Shown: positions 25,651 to 33,363, counted from the stretch's first letter. The stretch: DNA of 64,000 nucleotides from CAVQZA01 sp963718355 (GCA_963718355.1 CAVQZA010000007.1:1-64000); one strand, 5' to 3'. Numbers and translations: made by a program. Notes: generated from the letters alone by a model not told the origin.

Positions 25651-25979
25651 CAGGGTCCCGCCGTGACAGGTCCCGCAGGGCCTTTGTAGTGCATGGCGGT
25701 GTCACCGACGCCGACCTGGAGACAGTAGGCGCGGTCGTTTGCGGAGACGACCGCGAGGTTCCTGAACCCTCGCAGGTCGGTCATCTCGAACGTGCCCGTC
25801 TCGGCCTTCGCCTGCGTCATCACATGCGCCGCGGTCTGGAGCTCGTACTCGACGACCTTCGGCCCGGAGATGAGCGCCACAGAGCCGCCCCGGTGGAGCT
25901 GGAAATGGTTGTGCCAGAGCGTCCAGCCGGACGCGACCAGAGCACAAACCGCCAGAACGAACGCCGCCGCCCGTATCAC
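25647..25979 (-). CDS. Small membrane-anchored protein, unknown
   Basis: The 110-residue product has one N-terminal hydrophobic segment (AAAFVLAVCALVASGWTLW) followed by an exported domain with two cysteines (AYCLQVG and the final C). The pattern ETGTFEMTDLRGF followed by LAVVSANDRAYCLQ resembles the globular part of pseudopilin-like or secreted minor proteins, but I do not recognise a family. GTG at 25979 is the only start that keeps the hydrophobic anchor complete. Its stop overlaps the stop of the AfsR-like gene by four bases. Confidence 0.6.
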   Translation of the reverse strand: MIRAAAFVLAVCALVASGWTLWHNHFQLHRGGSVALISGPKVVEYELQTAAHVMTQAKAETGTFEMTDLRGFRNLAVVSANDRAYCLQVGVGDTAMHYKGPAGPVTAGPC

Positions 25980-26010
25980 GCTTACCTAATCGGCAATCCC
26001 CGCGGCCTTC

Positions 26011-26068
26011 TTGACAGTTGGCAGAGATAACGCAGTCTAATGCCCGGGATTAGGAAAAACGGTAGGAT
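26011..26068 (+). promoter_or_regulatory. Promoter region of the fumarate/sulfate operon
   Basis: TTGACA at 26011-26016 followed by TCTAAT at 26036-26041 (19-base spacer) is one candidate promoter. A second -10-like box, TAGGAT at 26063-26068, lies six bases before the ATG at 26075 and would give a leaderless message. The stretch is less GC-rich than its surroundings, as expected for promoters here. The divergent gene at 25979 probably also starts in this region. Confidence 0.45.
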
Positions 26069-26074
26069 TCGGCC

Positions 26075-27280
26075 ATGGTGCCTGGTTCCAGCTCATTTGA
26101 CGTGCTCGTGATCGGCTCAGGCGCCGCGGGTCTTGCAGCAGCTCTCTCTGCGGAGAGAGCCGGTGCGCGCGTCGGGCTCGCGACCAAGGGCTCGCTCCAG
26201 TCATGTAACTCCTCCAAGGCGCAGGGCGGGATCCAGGCCGCATTCGGGCCGGATGACTCCCCCGAGCTCCACGCCGAGGACGTGTGGAAGAGCTCGCACG
26301 AGACCGCCGACCGCCGGCTCGTCGAGGTGCTCACCTCCGAGGCGCCCGCCGCGATCCACTGGCTCGAGGAGCTCGGCGTCGAGTTCACCCGCGAGAACGG
26401 CGGCTACCGCCTCGCCCGCTGCGGCGGCGCCTCACGGCAGCGGCTGCTGCAGGTCGGCGACCGAACCGGCCACGCGATCACGAAGGGACTGCGCGAGGCG
26501 TTCGAGGCGAGCGGCGGCACGGAGCTGCCGAACCACGCGCTGCGCGCGCTCGAGCGGACGCCGGTGGGCTGGACCGCAACGCTCGAGCACGACGGCGAGC
26601 CGGTCGCGATCGGCGCCGCGACGGTCGTCCTCGCCGCCGGCGGGCGCTGTTTTCGGGTCGCGCAGGAGCGTGGCGAGCTGTCCACGAATCATCCCGGCGC
26701 GACCGGAGAAGTGACCGAGCTGGCGCTCGCACTGGGCGCCGAGTCGCGCGACCTCGACGCGCTGCAGTACCACCCGAACGGCGGCGCCTGGCCGCAGAAC
26801 CTCCAGGGCTACTCGATTCCCGAGACCACGCGCGCCTACGGTGCCGTTCTCCTCAACGCCGAGGGCGAGGAGTTCACCGACTCGCTCGGGCCGCGCGACG
26901 TCGTCTCCGCCGCGATCGTGAAAGAGGTCGAGGAGGGCCGCGGCACCCAGACGCCCGACGGGCGCCCCGCGGTCTGGCTCGATACGACGCGGATCTCCGT
27001 CGCCGACGCCGAGGTGTCCCTGCCGTACATGGTGCGCCGCTACCGCGCCGCCGGGATCGACCCGCTCGAGGAGAAGATCCTCACCTATCCCGTCCTCCAC
27101 TACCAGAACGGAGGGCTCGTGATCGACACGAACGCCGAGACCACGGTCGAGGGCCTGTACGCCTGCGGCGAGATCGCCGGCGGCACGCACGGCCGCAACC
27201 GCATGATGGGCAACAGCCTGCTCGAGTGCTGCGTGTTCGGCCGCCGTGCCGGCCGCGCCGCCGCGGAGAAGGCGGCATGA
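26075..27280 (+). CDS. FAD-dependent fumarate reductase/L-aspartate oxidase-like flavoprotein
   Basis: The 401-residue protein has the FAD dinucleotide fold VLVIGSGAAGLAAALSAERAGA at its start and SSKAQGGIQAAF near residue 46. The histidine that covalently binds FAD in SdhA/FrdA is missing there, so FAD is probably non-covalent as in NadB. HYQNGGLVIDT and GRNRMMGNSLLE near the end carry the substrate-binding histidine and arginine of the family. It lacks the helical C-terminal domain of full-length SdhA and NadB. Coupling to fumarase (ATGA overlap) suggests it forms or uses fumarate. Aspartate oxidase is the alternative. Confidence 0.78.
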   Translation: MVPGSSSFDVLVIGSGAAGLAAALSAERAGARVGLATKGSLQSCNSSKAQGGIQAAFGPDDSPELHAEDVWKSSHETADRRLVEVLTSEAPAAIHWLEELGVEFTRENGGYRLARCGGASRQRLLQVGDRTGHAITKGLREAFEASGGTELPNHALRALERTPVGWTATLEHDGEPVAIGAATVVLAAGGRCFRVAQERGELSTNHPGATGEVTELALALGAESRDLDALQYHPNGGAWPQNLQGYSIPETTRAYGAVLLNAEGEEFTDSLGPRDVVSAAIVKEVEEGRGTQTPDGRPAVWLDTTRISVADAEVSLPYMVRRYRAAGIDPLEEKILTYPVLHYQNGGLVIDTNAETTVEGLYACGEIAGGTHGRNRMMGNSLLECCVFGRRAGRAAAEKAA

Positions 27281-28173
27281 GCACCGTCGAGACGAACCTC
27301 GCAGCCGCGGTGGAAGAGGCCGCCGCCCACCTCTACGTCTGGGCCCTGAAGGACATCCCGCAGGACCTGCGCGACGCACTCGCCGCCGCAGCGGACCGCG
27401 AGACGAGCGTGCCGGGCCAGCGCGTCCTGCAGACGATCCTCAAGAACGTCAACGTGGCCGAGGAGGAGAAGAACCTCGTCTGCCAGGACACGGGAATCGC
27501 CGTCTACACCTGCCGCGTCGGTGAGCATTTTCCCCTGCATCCGGCCCGTATCTACGAGTCGCTGCGCGACGGCACCGAGCGCGCGACGCTCGAGCATCCG
27601 CTGCGCTCGAACGCCGTCCACACGATCACCCGCGAGAACACCGGCGCCAACATCGGCTACCGGCTGCCGATCGTCCACTGGGAGTTCATCGCCGACTGGG
27701 ACGGCCTCGACGTGAAGTGCGTGCCGAAGGGCTCCGGCTCCGAGAACATGAGCTTCCTGAAGATGTGCGTTCCCGCCGATGGTGTGAACGGGATCAAGCG
27801 CTTCGTGCTCGAGTCGATCGTCGGCGCCGGCGGCAAGCCGTGCCCGCCCGGGATCGTCGGCGTCGGGATCGGCGGGTCGGCCGACTACGCGATGTACCTC
27901 GCCAAGGAGGCGATCGCGCGTCCCGTGGGCACCCGGAACCACGATCCGATCGTGGCCGAGCTCGAGGACGAGCTGTACGGCCTGCTCAACGAGACCGGGA
28001 TCGGCCCGATGGGCCTCGGCGGCGACGTCACCGTCCTGCAGTGCCACATCGAGCACGCCGACACGCACATGACCCTGAACCCCGTCGCCGTGAACTACCA
28101 GTGCTGGGCCGCGCGCCGTGCCTCGGTGCACATCGGCCCCGACGGCTGCCTCGACTACGACAGGGAGTTCTGA
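27277..28173 (+). CDS. Class I fumarate hydratase, alpha subunit
   Basis: This 298-residue protein corresponds to the N-terminal, 4Fe-4S-binding half of class I fumarases and tartrate dehydratase (TtdA). Conserved segments include NLVCQDTGIAVY, VPKGSGSENMSFLKM and PPGIVGVGIGGSADYA, with cysteines available for the oxygen-sensitive cluster. The enzyme interconverts fumarate and malate. ATG overlaps the preceding flavoprotein stop by four bases. Its partner subunit begins at 28303, after a 129-base stretch that holds two palindromic repeats. Tartrate dehydratase is possible but the flavoprotein neighbour favours fumarase. Confidence 0.9.
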   Translation: MSTVETNLAAAVEEAAAHLYVWALKDIPQDLRDALAAAADRETSVPGQRVLQTILKNVNVAEEEKNLVCQDTGIAVYTCRVGEHFPLHPARIYESLRDGTERATLEHPLRSNAVHTITRENTGANIGYRLPIVHWEFIADWDGLDVKCVPKGSGSENMSFLKMCVPADGVNGIKRFVLESIVGAGGKPCPPGIVGVGIGGSADYAMYLAKEAIARPVGTRNHDPIVAELEDELYGLLNETGIGPMGLGGDVTVLQCHIEHADTHMTLNPVAVNYQCWAARRASVHIGPDGCLDYDREF

Positions 28174-28174
28174 A

Positions 28175-28303
28175 ATGGCGCCGTCGGCGATCCCAAATGC
28201 TCATGAGCACAAGCTGTCTTTGGCGCAGCGTGGCGTGCTTCCGGATCGGGTCTCGGGCCAAATGATCCCAAGTGCTCATGAGCACAAGGGAGTTTCGCGC
28301 TGA
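28175..28303 (+). CDS. Possible 42-residue peptide spanning the fumarase intergenic repeats
   Basis: An ATG one base after the fumarase alpha stop opens a 42-codon frame whose TGA overlaps the beta-subunit ATG (TGATG), so it fills the gap exactly. The peptide contains IPNAHEHK and IPSAHEHK, 25 residues apart, because it reads through the two palindromic repeats. Roughly a third of its third codon positions are A or T, unlike real genes here, and no Shine-Dalgarno is obvious. It may simply be open because of the repeats. Confidence 0.25.
   Translation: MAPSAIPNAHEHKLSLAQRGVLPDRVSGQMIPSAHEHKGVSR
28189..28213 (+). repeat. Palindromic repeat, copy 1
   Basis: A 25-base unit beginning gatccca and ending gcacaag, with the perfect 12-base palindrome TGCTCATGAGCA at 28198-28209. 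Copy 2 lies 75 bases downstream and differs at one position (28197). Confidence 0.85.
28264..28288 (+). repeat. Palindromic repeat, copy 2
   Basis: The second 25-base unit contains the 14-base perfect palindrome GTGCTCATGAGCAC at 28272-28285. Its last bases run into AAGGGAG (28286-28292), the Shine-Dalgarno sequence of the fumarase beta gene. A hairpin or bound protein at this palindrome would therefore sit directly beside the ribosome site. Confidence 0.85.
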
Positions 28304-28890
28304 TGGCCACGCACGAGGTCACGTTCCCGATTACCGACCCGGCCGAGATCCTCAAGCTCAAGGCGGGCGACGAGGTCACCGTCCAGGGCCACATCATCGG
28401 CATCCGCGATCGCACGCAGATCCGGATCTTCGACCAGGGCGTCGAGCCGCCGATGGACCTCAAAGGCGCCTTCCTGCTCCACACCGCCCCGAACGTCCGC
28501 AAGCTCGGCCCGGGCCGCTACGAGAAGATCTGCATCGGCACCACGACCTCGGCGCGGATGGTGCGCTTCACCGAGCCGCTCGGCGACCAGTTCGGCGTCC
28601 GCGCGATCTGCGGCAAGGGCGGCTTCCCCGATGAGGCGATCGAGCCGATGCATCGCCTCGGGATGGTCTACTTCGCGATCGTCGGCGGCGCCGCGGCCCT
28701 CGAGACCACGCAGATCGAGGAGATCGAGGAAGTCGCGTGGGAGGAGCTGATGCCCGAGTGCCTGTGGCGCTTTCGGGTCAAGGACTTCGGCCCGCTCACG
28801 GTCGGCATCGATGCCCATGGCAACTCCCTGTATCGCGACGTCCAGGACCGCGCCCAGGAAAAACTGAAGGAGCTCTATGCCCGCTTTTAG
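28303..28890 (+). CDS. Class I fumarate hydratase, beta subunit
   Basis: The 195-residue product matches the C-terminal half of class I fumarases (TtdB-like), with VQGHIIGIRDRTQI, KICIGTTTSARM, GKGGFPDE and FAIVGGAAAL. It contributes to substrate binding in the two-subunit enzyme. The ATG at 28303 has AAGGGAG ten bases upstream. The stop overlaps the next gene, phosphosulfolactate synthase, by 14 bases, so fumarase and sulfur genes appear to share a transcript. Confidence 0.9.
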   Translation: MATHEVTFPITDPAEILKLKAGDEVTVQGHIIGIRDRTQIRIFDQGVEPPMDLKGAFLLHTAPNVRKLGPGRYEKICIGTTTSARMVRFTEPLGDQFGVRAICGKGGFPDEAIEPMHRLGMVYFAIVGGAAALETTQIEEIEEVAWEELMPECLWRFRVKDFGPLTVGIDAHGNSLYRDVQDRAQEKLKELYARF

Positions 28891-29668
28891 CGACGGATTC
28901 CTCGGGGTGCCCGCGCGCCCCGGCAAGCCCCGCCAGTCCGGCCTGACCCACGTGATGGACAAGGGCCTGAACCTCCGCGACATCGAGGGGATGTTCGACA
29001 CCGCCGGCGAGTACGTCGACATCGTCAAGTTCGGCTGGGGCACGAGCTACGTCACGAACAACCTCGAGAAGAAGATCGCGCTCTACCGCCACTACGAGAC
29101 GCCGATCGTCTGCGGCGGCACGCTGTTCGAGGCGGTCTACGCGCGCGACCGGATCGAGGAGTTCAAGGCGTGGCTCGTCGAGAACCGCTTCTCGCACGTC
29201 GAGATCTCGGACGGCACGATCGACATTCCGCGCGAGCGCAAGCTCGAGCTGATCGCCGACTTCGCGCGCGACTTCACCGTGCTCTCCGAGGTCGGCTCGA
29301 AGGACGACGAGGTCGTCTTCGCGCCCTACCAGTGGGTCGAGTGGATCAAGGAGGAGCTCGAGGCCGGCTCCTGGAAGGTGATCACGGAAGGGCGTGAGGG
29401 CGGCACCGCCGGGATCTACCGGCCGACCGGCGAGATGCGCACGGGCCTCGTCGACGAGATCGCGCACGAGATCGACGTCACGAACCTGATCTTCGAGGCG
29501 CCGACGAAGTCCTCGCAGGCCTGGTTCGTGAAGCAGTTCGGCCCGAACGTGAACGTCGGCAACATCCCGCCCGACGAGGTGATCCCGCTCGAGACGCTGC
29601 GTCTCGGCCTACGCGGCGACACCCTCAAGGAGGTGCTCCTTGGCGGCGAGCCTGCCACAACTTCCTGA
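28877..29668 (+). CDS. Phosphosulfolactate synthase family protein (ComA-like)
   Basis: ComA adds sulfite to phosphoenolpyruvate to give phosphosulfolactate. The 263-residue protein has the family motifs: THVMDKGLN, DIVKFGWGTSYV, HVEISDGTIDI, LSEVGSKDDEVVF and IFEAPTKSSQAWFV, consistent with the (beta/alpha)8 barrel and its conserved lysine and acidic residues. AAGGAG lies just upstream of the ATG. It is followed by APS/PAPS reductase, which releases sulfite, so substrate supply fits. No ComB or ComC is in the window. Plant HSA32 shows that distant members can have other roles, so the reaction is inferred. Confidence 0.85.
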   Translation: MPAFSDGFLGVPARPGKPRQSGLTHVMDKGLNLRDIEGMFDTAGEYVDIVKFGWGTSYVTNNLEKKIALYRHYETPIVCGGTLFEAVYARDRIEEFKAWLVENRFSHVEISDGTIDIPRERKLELIADFARDFTVLSEVGSKDDEVVFAPYQWVEWIKEELEAGSWKVITEGREGGTAGIYRPTGEMRTGLVDEIAHEIDVTNLIFEAPTKSSQAWFVKQFGPNVNVGNIPPDEVIPLETLRLGLRGDTLKEVLLGGEPATTS

Positions 29669-30353
29669 TCTCGACTTCGAGGTCATGTCCGCGGAGGACA
29701 TTCTCCGTTGGGCGTACTCGGAGTACGGCGACCGGCTCTGTCTCACCTGTTCATGGCAGAAGCAGTCGTCGGTGCTCGTGCACATGGTCAGCGAGCTCGG
29801 GCTGCCGATCGACGTGATCGAGCTCGACACGCACCTCTTCTTCCGCGAGACCTACGAGACGCGCGACCGGCTCGTCGAGCGGTACGGGCTCAACCTCATT
29901 CACGGACCGCGCATCCCGACCGTCGCCGAACAGCATCGCGCCGAGGTGCCGAACCTCTGGGAGAGCGACCCGGATCGCTGTTGCCACATCCGCAAGGTCG
30001 AGCCGCTGCTCGAGGCGCTCGGCCCCTACGACTCGTGGATCTCCGGGATCCGCCGCGACCAGTCGCCGAGTCGCGTCGGCACGCCGAAGGTGCAGCTCTC
30101 CGAGCGCTACGGCGTCCTCAAGCTGCACCCGCTCGCCGACTGGGACGAGAAGCGCGTGTGGGCCTACATCCACGTCAACGAGATTCCCTACAACCCGCTG
30201 CACGACTCCGGGTACCGCTCGATCGGCTGCATCCCCTGCACGAGGCCGATTGCACCGGGCGAGGAGGAGCGCGCCGGCCGCTGGGCCGGCTCGGACAAGC
30301 TCGAGTGCGGCATCCATCTGAACACACCCATCACCGAGGAGACGAATGAGTAA
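29640..30353 (+). CDS. cysH: 4Fe-4S APS/PAPS reductase
   Basis: The enzyme reduces adenylyl sulfate (APS) or PAPS to sulfite using thioredoxin. The 237-residue protein has C114-C115 and C197-x2-C200, the cysteine pairs that bind a 4Fe-4S cluster in APS-preferring bacterial and plant enzymes, and the catalytic C223 in LECGIHL. The TTG at 29640 is chosen because AAGGAGG lies six bases before it; an ATG at 29685 would cut off 15 residues. It overlaps the phosphosulfolactate synthase gene by 29 bases. An APS kinase follows, so both APS and PAPS can be made in this cell. Confidence 0.92.
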   Translation: MAASLPQLPDLDFEVMSAEDILRWAYSEYGDRLCLTCSWQKQSSVLVHMVSELGLPIDVIELDTHLFFRETYETRDRLVERYGLNLIHGPRIPTVAEQHRAEVPNLWESDPDRCCHIRKVEPLLEALGPYDSWISGIRRDQSPSRVGTPKVQLSERYGVLKLHPLADWDEKRVWAYIHVNEIPYNPLHDSGYRSIGCIPCTRPIAPGEEERAGRWAGSDKLECGIHLNTPITEETNE

Positions 30354-30900
30354 CGGCGGATTCACCCTGTGGTTCACGGGCCTCTCCGGGGCCGGCAAGT
30401 CGACGATCGCCGAGCAGGTCGGGCCCGAGCTCGAGAAGCGCGGCCTGATCGTGGAGTACCTGGACGGCGACATCGTTCGCACCCACCTCTCGAAGGGCCT
30501 CGGCTTCTCGAAGGAGGATCGCGACACCAACATCGAGCGGATCGGCTGGGTCGCCTCGCGCCTCGCACGCGCCGGCGCTGCCGTCATCGTCTCGGCCATC
30601 TCTCCGTACGAGGAGACGCGGCAGAAGGCCCGCGAGATGACCGAGGAGCACGCGCCGTTCGTCGAGGTCTTCGTCAGCGCCTCGGTCGACGAGTGCGCCA
30701 AGCGCGACGTGAAGGGCCTCTACGCCAAGGCGTTCTCGGGCGAGATCAAGGAGTTCACGGGTGTCAGCGATCCGTACGAGGAGCCGACGACCGCCGAGCT
30801 CGTGATCGACACCGAGTCGCAGGAGCCCGAGGAGAGCGCGCAGCTCGTGCTCGGCAAGCTGGCCGAGCTCGGTCTCGTCGAGGACGAGGTGGCCGCGTGA
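30346..30900 (+). CDS. cysC: Adenylyl-sulfate kinase
   Basis: CysC phosphorylates APS to PAPS. The 184-residue protein carries the P-loop GLSGAGKST (residues 12-20), the APS-binding D40-G-D42, and KEFTGVSDPYEEP near residue 135, all standard for the family. It overlaps the cysH end by eight bases and the sat start by four. Because the neighbouring reductase has the cluster motif of APS reductases, PAPS may instead serve sulfation reactions, for example of surface glycans; this is inference. Confidence 0.94.
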   Translation: MSNGGFTLWFTGLSGAGKSTIAEQVGPELEKRGLIVEYLDGDIVRTHLSKGLGFSKEDRDTNIERIGWVASRLARAGAAVIVSAISPYEETRQKAREMTEEHAPFVEVFVSASVDECAKRDVKGLYAKAFSGEIKEFTGVSDPYEEPTTAELVIDTESQEPEESAQLVLGKLAELGLVEDEVAA

Positions 30901-32033
30901 GCGCCACTGCGACAGAGAAGCTGATCCGGCCGCACGGCGGTGTCCTCGTCGATCGCACGGGCGCTCGCCCGGACGATGTCGAGTCGCTCGAGCTGGTCAC
31001 GATCACCTCGCGTGAGGCGTCCGACCTGGACATGATCGCGTCGGGCGCGCTCTCGCCGCTCGAGGGCTTCATGGGCAGCGAGGACTACCAGCGCGTGGTC
31101 GAGGAGATGCGCCTTTCGAACGGCGTGCCGTGGGCGCTGCCGGTCTGCCTCGCGGTCGACAAGGCGCCTACGGGTGACCGCGTCGCCCTCGCCGACGAGA
31201 GCGGCAAGCTGCTCGCCGTGCTCGAGGTCGAGGAGGTCTACGAGTACGACAAGGAGCGGGAGGCCGATCGCTGCTTCCGTACCACCGACGAGGCGCATCC
31301 CGGTGTCGCGCGGCTCTACGCGCAGGCGCCGCTGTACCTCGCGGGCCGCGTCACCGTGTTCGAGCGTGCGGCCTCGCAGTTCCCCGAGCTCGCGCTCGAC
31401 CCGGCCGATACGCGCGCCGCGTTCGCCGAGCGTGGCTGGAAGCGCGTGGTCGGCTTCCAGACCCGCAACCCGATCCACCGCGCTCACGAGTACCTGACCA
31501 AGGTCGCGCTGGAGACGGTCGACGGGCTGCTCGTGCATCCCCTCGTCGGCGACACGAAGTCGGACGACGTTCCGGCCGCGGTTCGCGTCGAGTGCTACGA
31601 GACGCTCCTGAGCGACTTCTATCCGGCCGACCGCGTGCTCCTCTCCGCCTTCCCGGCGGCGATGCGCTACGCCGGGCCGCGTGAGGCCGTCTGGCACGCG
31701 ATCTGCCGCAAGAACTACGGCTGCTCGCACTTCATCGTCGGCCGCGACCATGCGGGTGTCGGCAACTACTACGGCACCTACGACGCGCAGCTGATCTTCG
31801 ACGAGTTCGAGCCGCACGAGCTCGACATCGAGCCGATGTTCTTCGAGCACACCTTCTTCTGCAAGGCGTGCGGCTCGATGGCGAGCGCCAAGACCTGCCC
31901 GCACTCCGGCGACGACCACGTCTTCCTCTCGGGGACGATGGTGCGCGAGATGCTCGAGGCCGGCCAGGTGCCGCCCGTCGAGTTCACGCGGCCGTCAGTG
32001 GCGGAGGTGCTGATCGAGGCCTACCGCTCATAG
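30897..32033 (+). CDS. sat: Sulfate adenylyltransferase (ATP sulfurylase)
   Basis: Sat activates sulfate with ATP to form APS. The GTG at 30897 overlaps the cysC stop and gives a 378-residue protein of the homo-oligomeric Sat type. FQTRNPIHRAHE and VGRDHAGVG are the nucleotide- and sulfate-binding motifs, and CKACGSMASAKTCPH near residue 325 is the metal-binding cysteine cluster seen in many bacterial Sat proteins. With cysC and cysH it completes sulfate activation and reduction to sulfite. The stop TAG at 32031-32033 overlaps the probable start of the next gene. Confidence 0.95.
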   Translation: MSATATEKLIRPHGGVLVDRTGARPDDVESLELVTITSREASDLDMIASGALSPLEGFMGSEDYQRVVEEMRLSNGVPWALPVCLAVDKAPTGDRVALADESGKLLAVLEVEEVYEYDKEREADRCFRTTDEAHPGVARLYAQAPLYLAGRVTVFERAASQFPELALDPADTRAAFAERGWKRVVGFQTRNPIHRAHEYLTKVALETVDGLLVHPLVGDTKSDDVPAAVRVECYETLLSDFYPADRVLLSAFPAAMRYAGPREAVWHAICRKNYGCSHFIVGRDHAGVGNYYGTYDAQLIFDEFEPHELDIEPMFFEHTFFCKACGSMASAKTCPHSGDDHVFLSGTMVREMLEAGQVPPVEFTRPSVAEVLIEAYRS

Positions 32034-33058
32034 ATCCGAAGCTCTCACTCGCCGGCTTCCTGGTCGGCTTCCTCGTCGGGATGACGGGGATGGGAGGCGG
32101 CTCGCTGATGACGCCGATCCTGATCCTGATCTTCGGCTTCAAGCCGACGGTCGCGGTCGGGACGGACATCGTCCACGGCGCGATCTTCAAGTCGTTCGGT
32201 GCCTGGCGGCACCGCCAGCTCGGCACCGTGAATATGCGCCTCGCGGGGTGGATGCTGGTCGGCAGCGCGCCGTTCTCGCTGCTCGGCGTCGGGCTTGCGA
32301 CGTGGATCGAGCACCACTACGGCGCGCGGGCCCAGACGATCGAGGGGAAGATCCTCGGCATCGCGCTGATCCTCGGCGGGATCGGCTTCTTCGTGAAGAC
32401 GTTCGTGCGGGGCAAGGAGAACTCGTACGCGCCGTTCCCGGTCAAGACGAATGACAAGCTGATCGCGATCGCGATCGGCGTGTTCGGCGGCTTCATCGTG
32501 GGGCTGACGTCGGTCGGGAGCGGCACGTTCTTCGGGCTCGCGATGCTGATCCTGTTCCCGCTGTCCGCTGCGCGGGTGGTGGGAACGGACATCTTCCAGG
32601 CCGCGGCGCTGCTCTGGGTGGCCGGGGCCGGCCACATGATCGCCGGCAACGTCAATCTCCATGCGACGGGCTGGCTCCTGATCGGCTCGATTCCCGGTGT
32701 GCTGCTCGGCAGCAACGTGAGCGTCCGGCTACCCGACCGGGCACTGCGGGTCGCTCTTGCAACGACACTGACGCTCTCCGGGATCCGGCTCCTCGAGGTG
32801 CCGTTCGCGCAGTACTACATCCCGGTCACACTCGCGTTCGTCGGCGTCGGCGTGCTCTGGTCGTGGGCGCGGAACCGTCAGTCGGCCATCGCGGGCGACG
32901 GCGGCAGCGGGCAGGACACGAACGGCCTGCCGGTGAGCCAGCAGCCCAGCTTGTACGCCTCGCAGCCGGTGCAGAACCCCGTCGTCGCGGCCAGCAGCGC
33001 CAATGCGGCGACGATCGAACCGAGCACGATCCCGACCGTGGACAAACCCACGGCGTAG
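32030..33058 (+). CDS. TauE/SafE-family sulfite/anion exporter
   Basis: The protein has about eight membrane helices in two repeats, each with the family signature: LVGMTGMGGGSLMTPILIL in the first and IVGLTSVGSGTFFGLAML in the second. Such proteins export sulfite or organosulfonates, which fits the upstream sulfite-producing genes. The start is unclear: no ATG, GTG or TTG lies between 31868 (deep in sat) and 32081 (inside the first helix). The codon that would start at the expected point is ATA at 32030, overlapping the sat stop (ATAG). After the last helix (about 32884) the frame continues as a polar tail that overlaps the opposite-strand DUF4395 gene by 181 bases. Confidence 0.8.
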   Translation: MDPKLSLAGFLVGFLVGMTGMGGGSLMTPILILIFGFKPTVAVGTDIVHGAIFKSFGAWRHRQLGTVNMRLAGWMLVGSAPFSLLGVGLATWIEHHYGARAQTIEGKILGIALILGGIGFFVKTFVRGKENSYAPFPVKTNDKLIAIAIGVFGGFIVGLTSVGSGTFFGLAMLILFPLSAARVVGTDIFQAAALLWVAGAGHMIAGNVNLHATGWLLIGSIPGVLLGSNVSVRLPDRALRVALATTLTLSGIRLLEVPFAQYYIPVTLAFVGVGVLWSWARNRQSAIAGDGGSGQDTNGLPVSQQPSLYASQPVQNPVVAASSANAATIEPSTIPTVDKPTA

Positions 33059-33363
33059 GCGAGCGTCGCTGCGGTGAGGAAGACCGCGCCGACGATGTTC
33101 GCGAAGCGGGGCGGGCGCGAGTCCTCGAGCGGCCCTTCGCCGAAGCGCGGCTGGACGAGCTCGAAGTACGCGACGCACGGCAGGCAGTAGCGGCGGCCGA
33201 ACAGCAGGCCGACCATCAGCTGTGCCCCGAGCAGCGCCAGCAGGAACCACCAGCCGGTGAGCACGGCGACCAGCGCGAGGATCCCGACGGTCGCCTGGTT
33301 GAAGCGCGGCGCCCGCGAGTCGATCACGTTGGTGTCGCGATACGGGTCGGCGCGGCGCTTCAC
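32878..33363 (-). CDS. DUF4395 membrane protein
   Basis: The 161-residue product is recognised by FNQATVGILALVAVLTGWWF, FGRRYCLPCVAYF, PPRFANIVGAVFLTAATLAY and TGFCTGCEAYKLG, the conserved pieces of DUF4395. It has four predicted helices and two C-x2-C pairs. DUF4395 genes often neighbour rhodanese, thioredoxin-like or sulfur-transport genes; here it is convergent with the TauE exporter. Function is unknown. GTG at 33363 is the start; its 3' part overlaps the exporter frame, and the conserved cysteines there show that this strand is the constrained one. Confidence 0.82.
   Translation of the reverse strand: MKRRADPYRDTNVIDSRAPRFNQATVGILALVAVLTGWWFLLALLGAQLMVGLLFGRRYCLPCVAYFELVQPRFGEGPLEDSRPPRFANIVGAVFLTAATLAYAVGLSTVGIVLGSIVAALALLAATTGFCTGCEAYKLGCWLTGRPFVSCPLPPSPAMAD

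Noticed and set aside
25985..26054. CCTAAT and ATTAGG pair in the promoter region before the flavoprotein gene as an operator
   Set aside because: Arms are only six bases and almost 60 bases apart; they more likely reflect -10-like sequences of the two divergent promoters.
26075..27280. Flavoprotein as the catalytic subunit of succinate dehydrogenase
   Set aside because: The covalent-FAD histidine and the C-terminal helical domain are missing, and no iron-sulfur or membrane subunits are adjacent.
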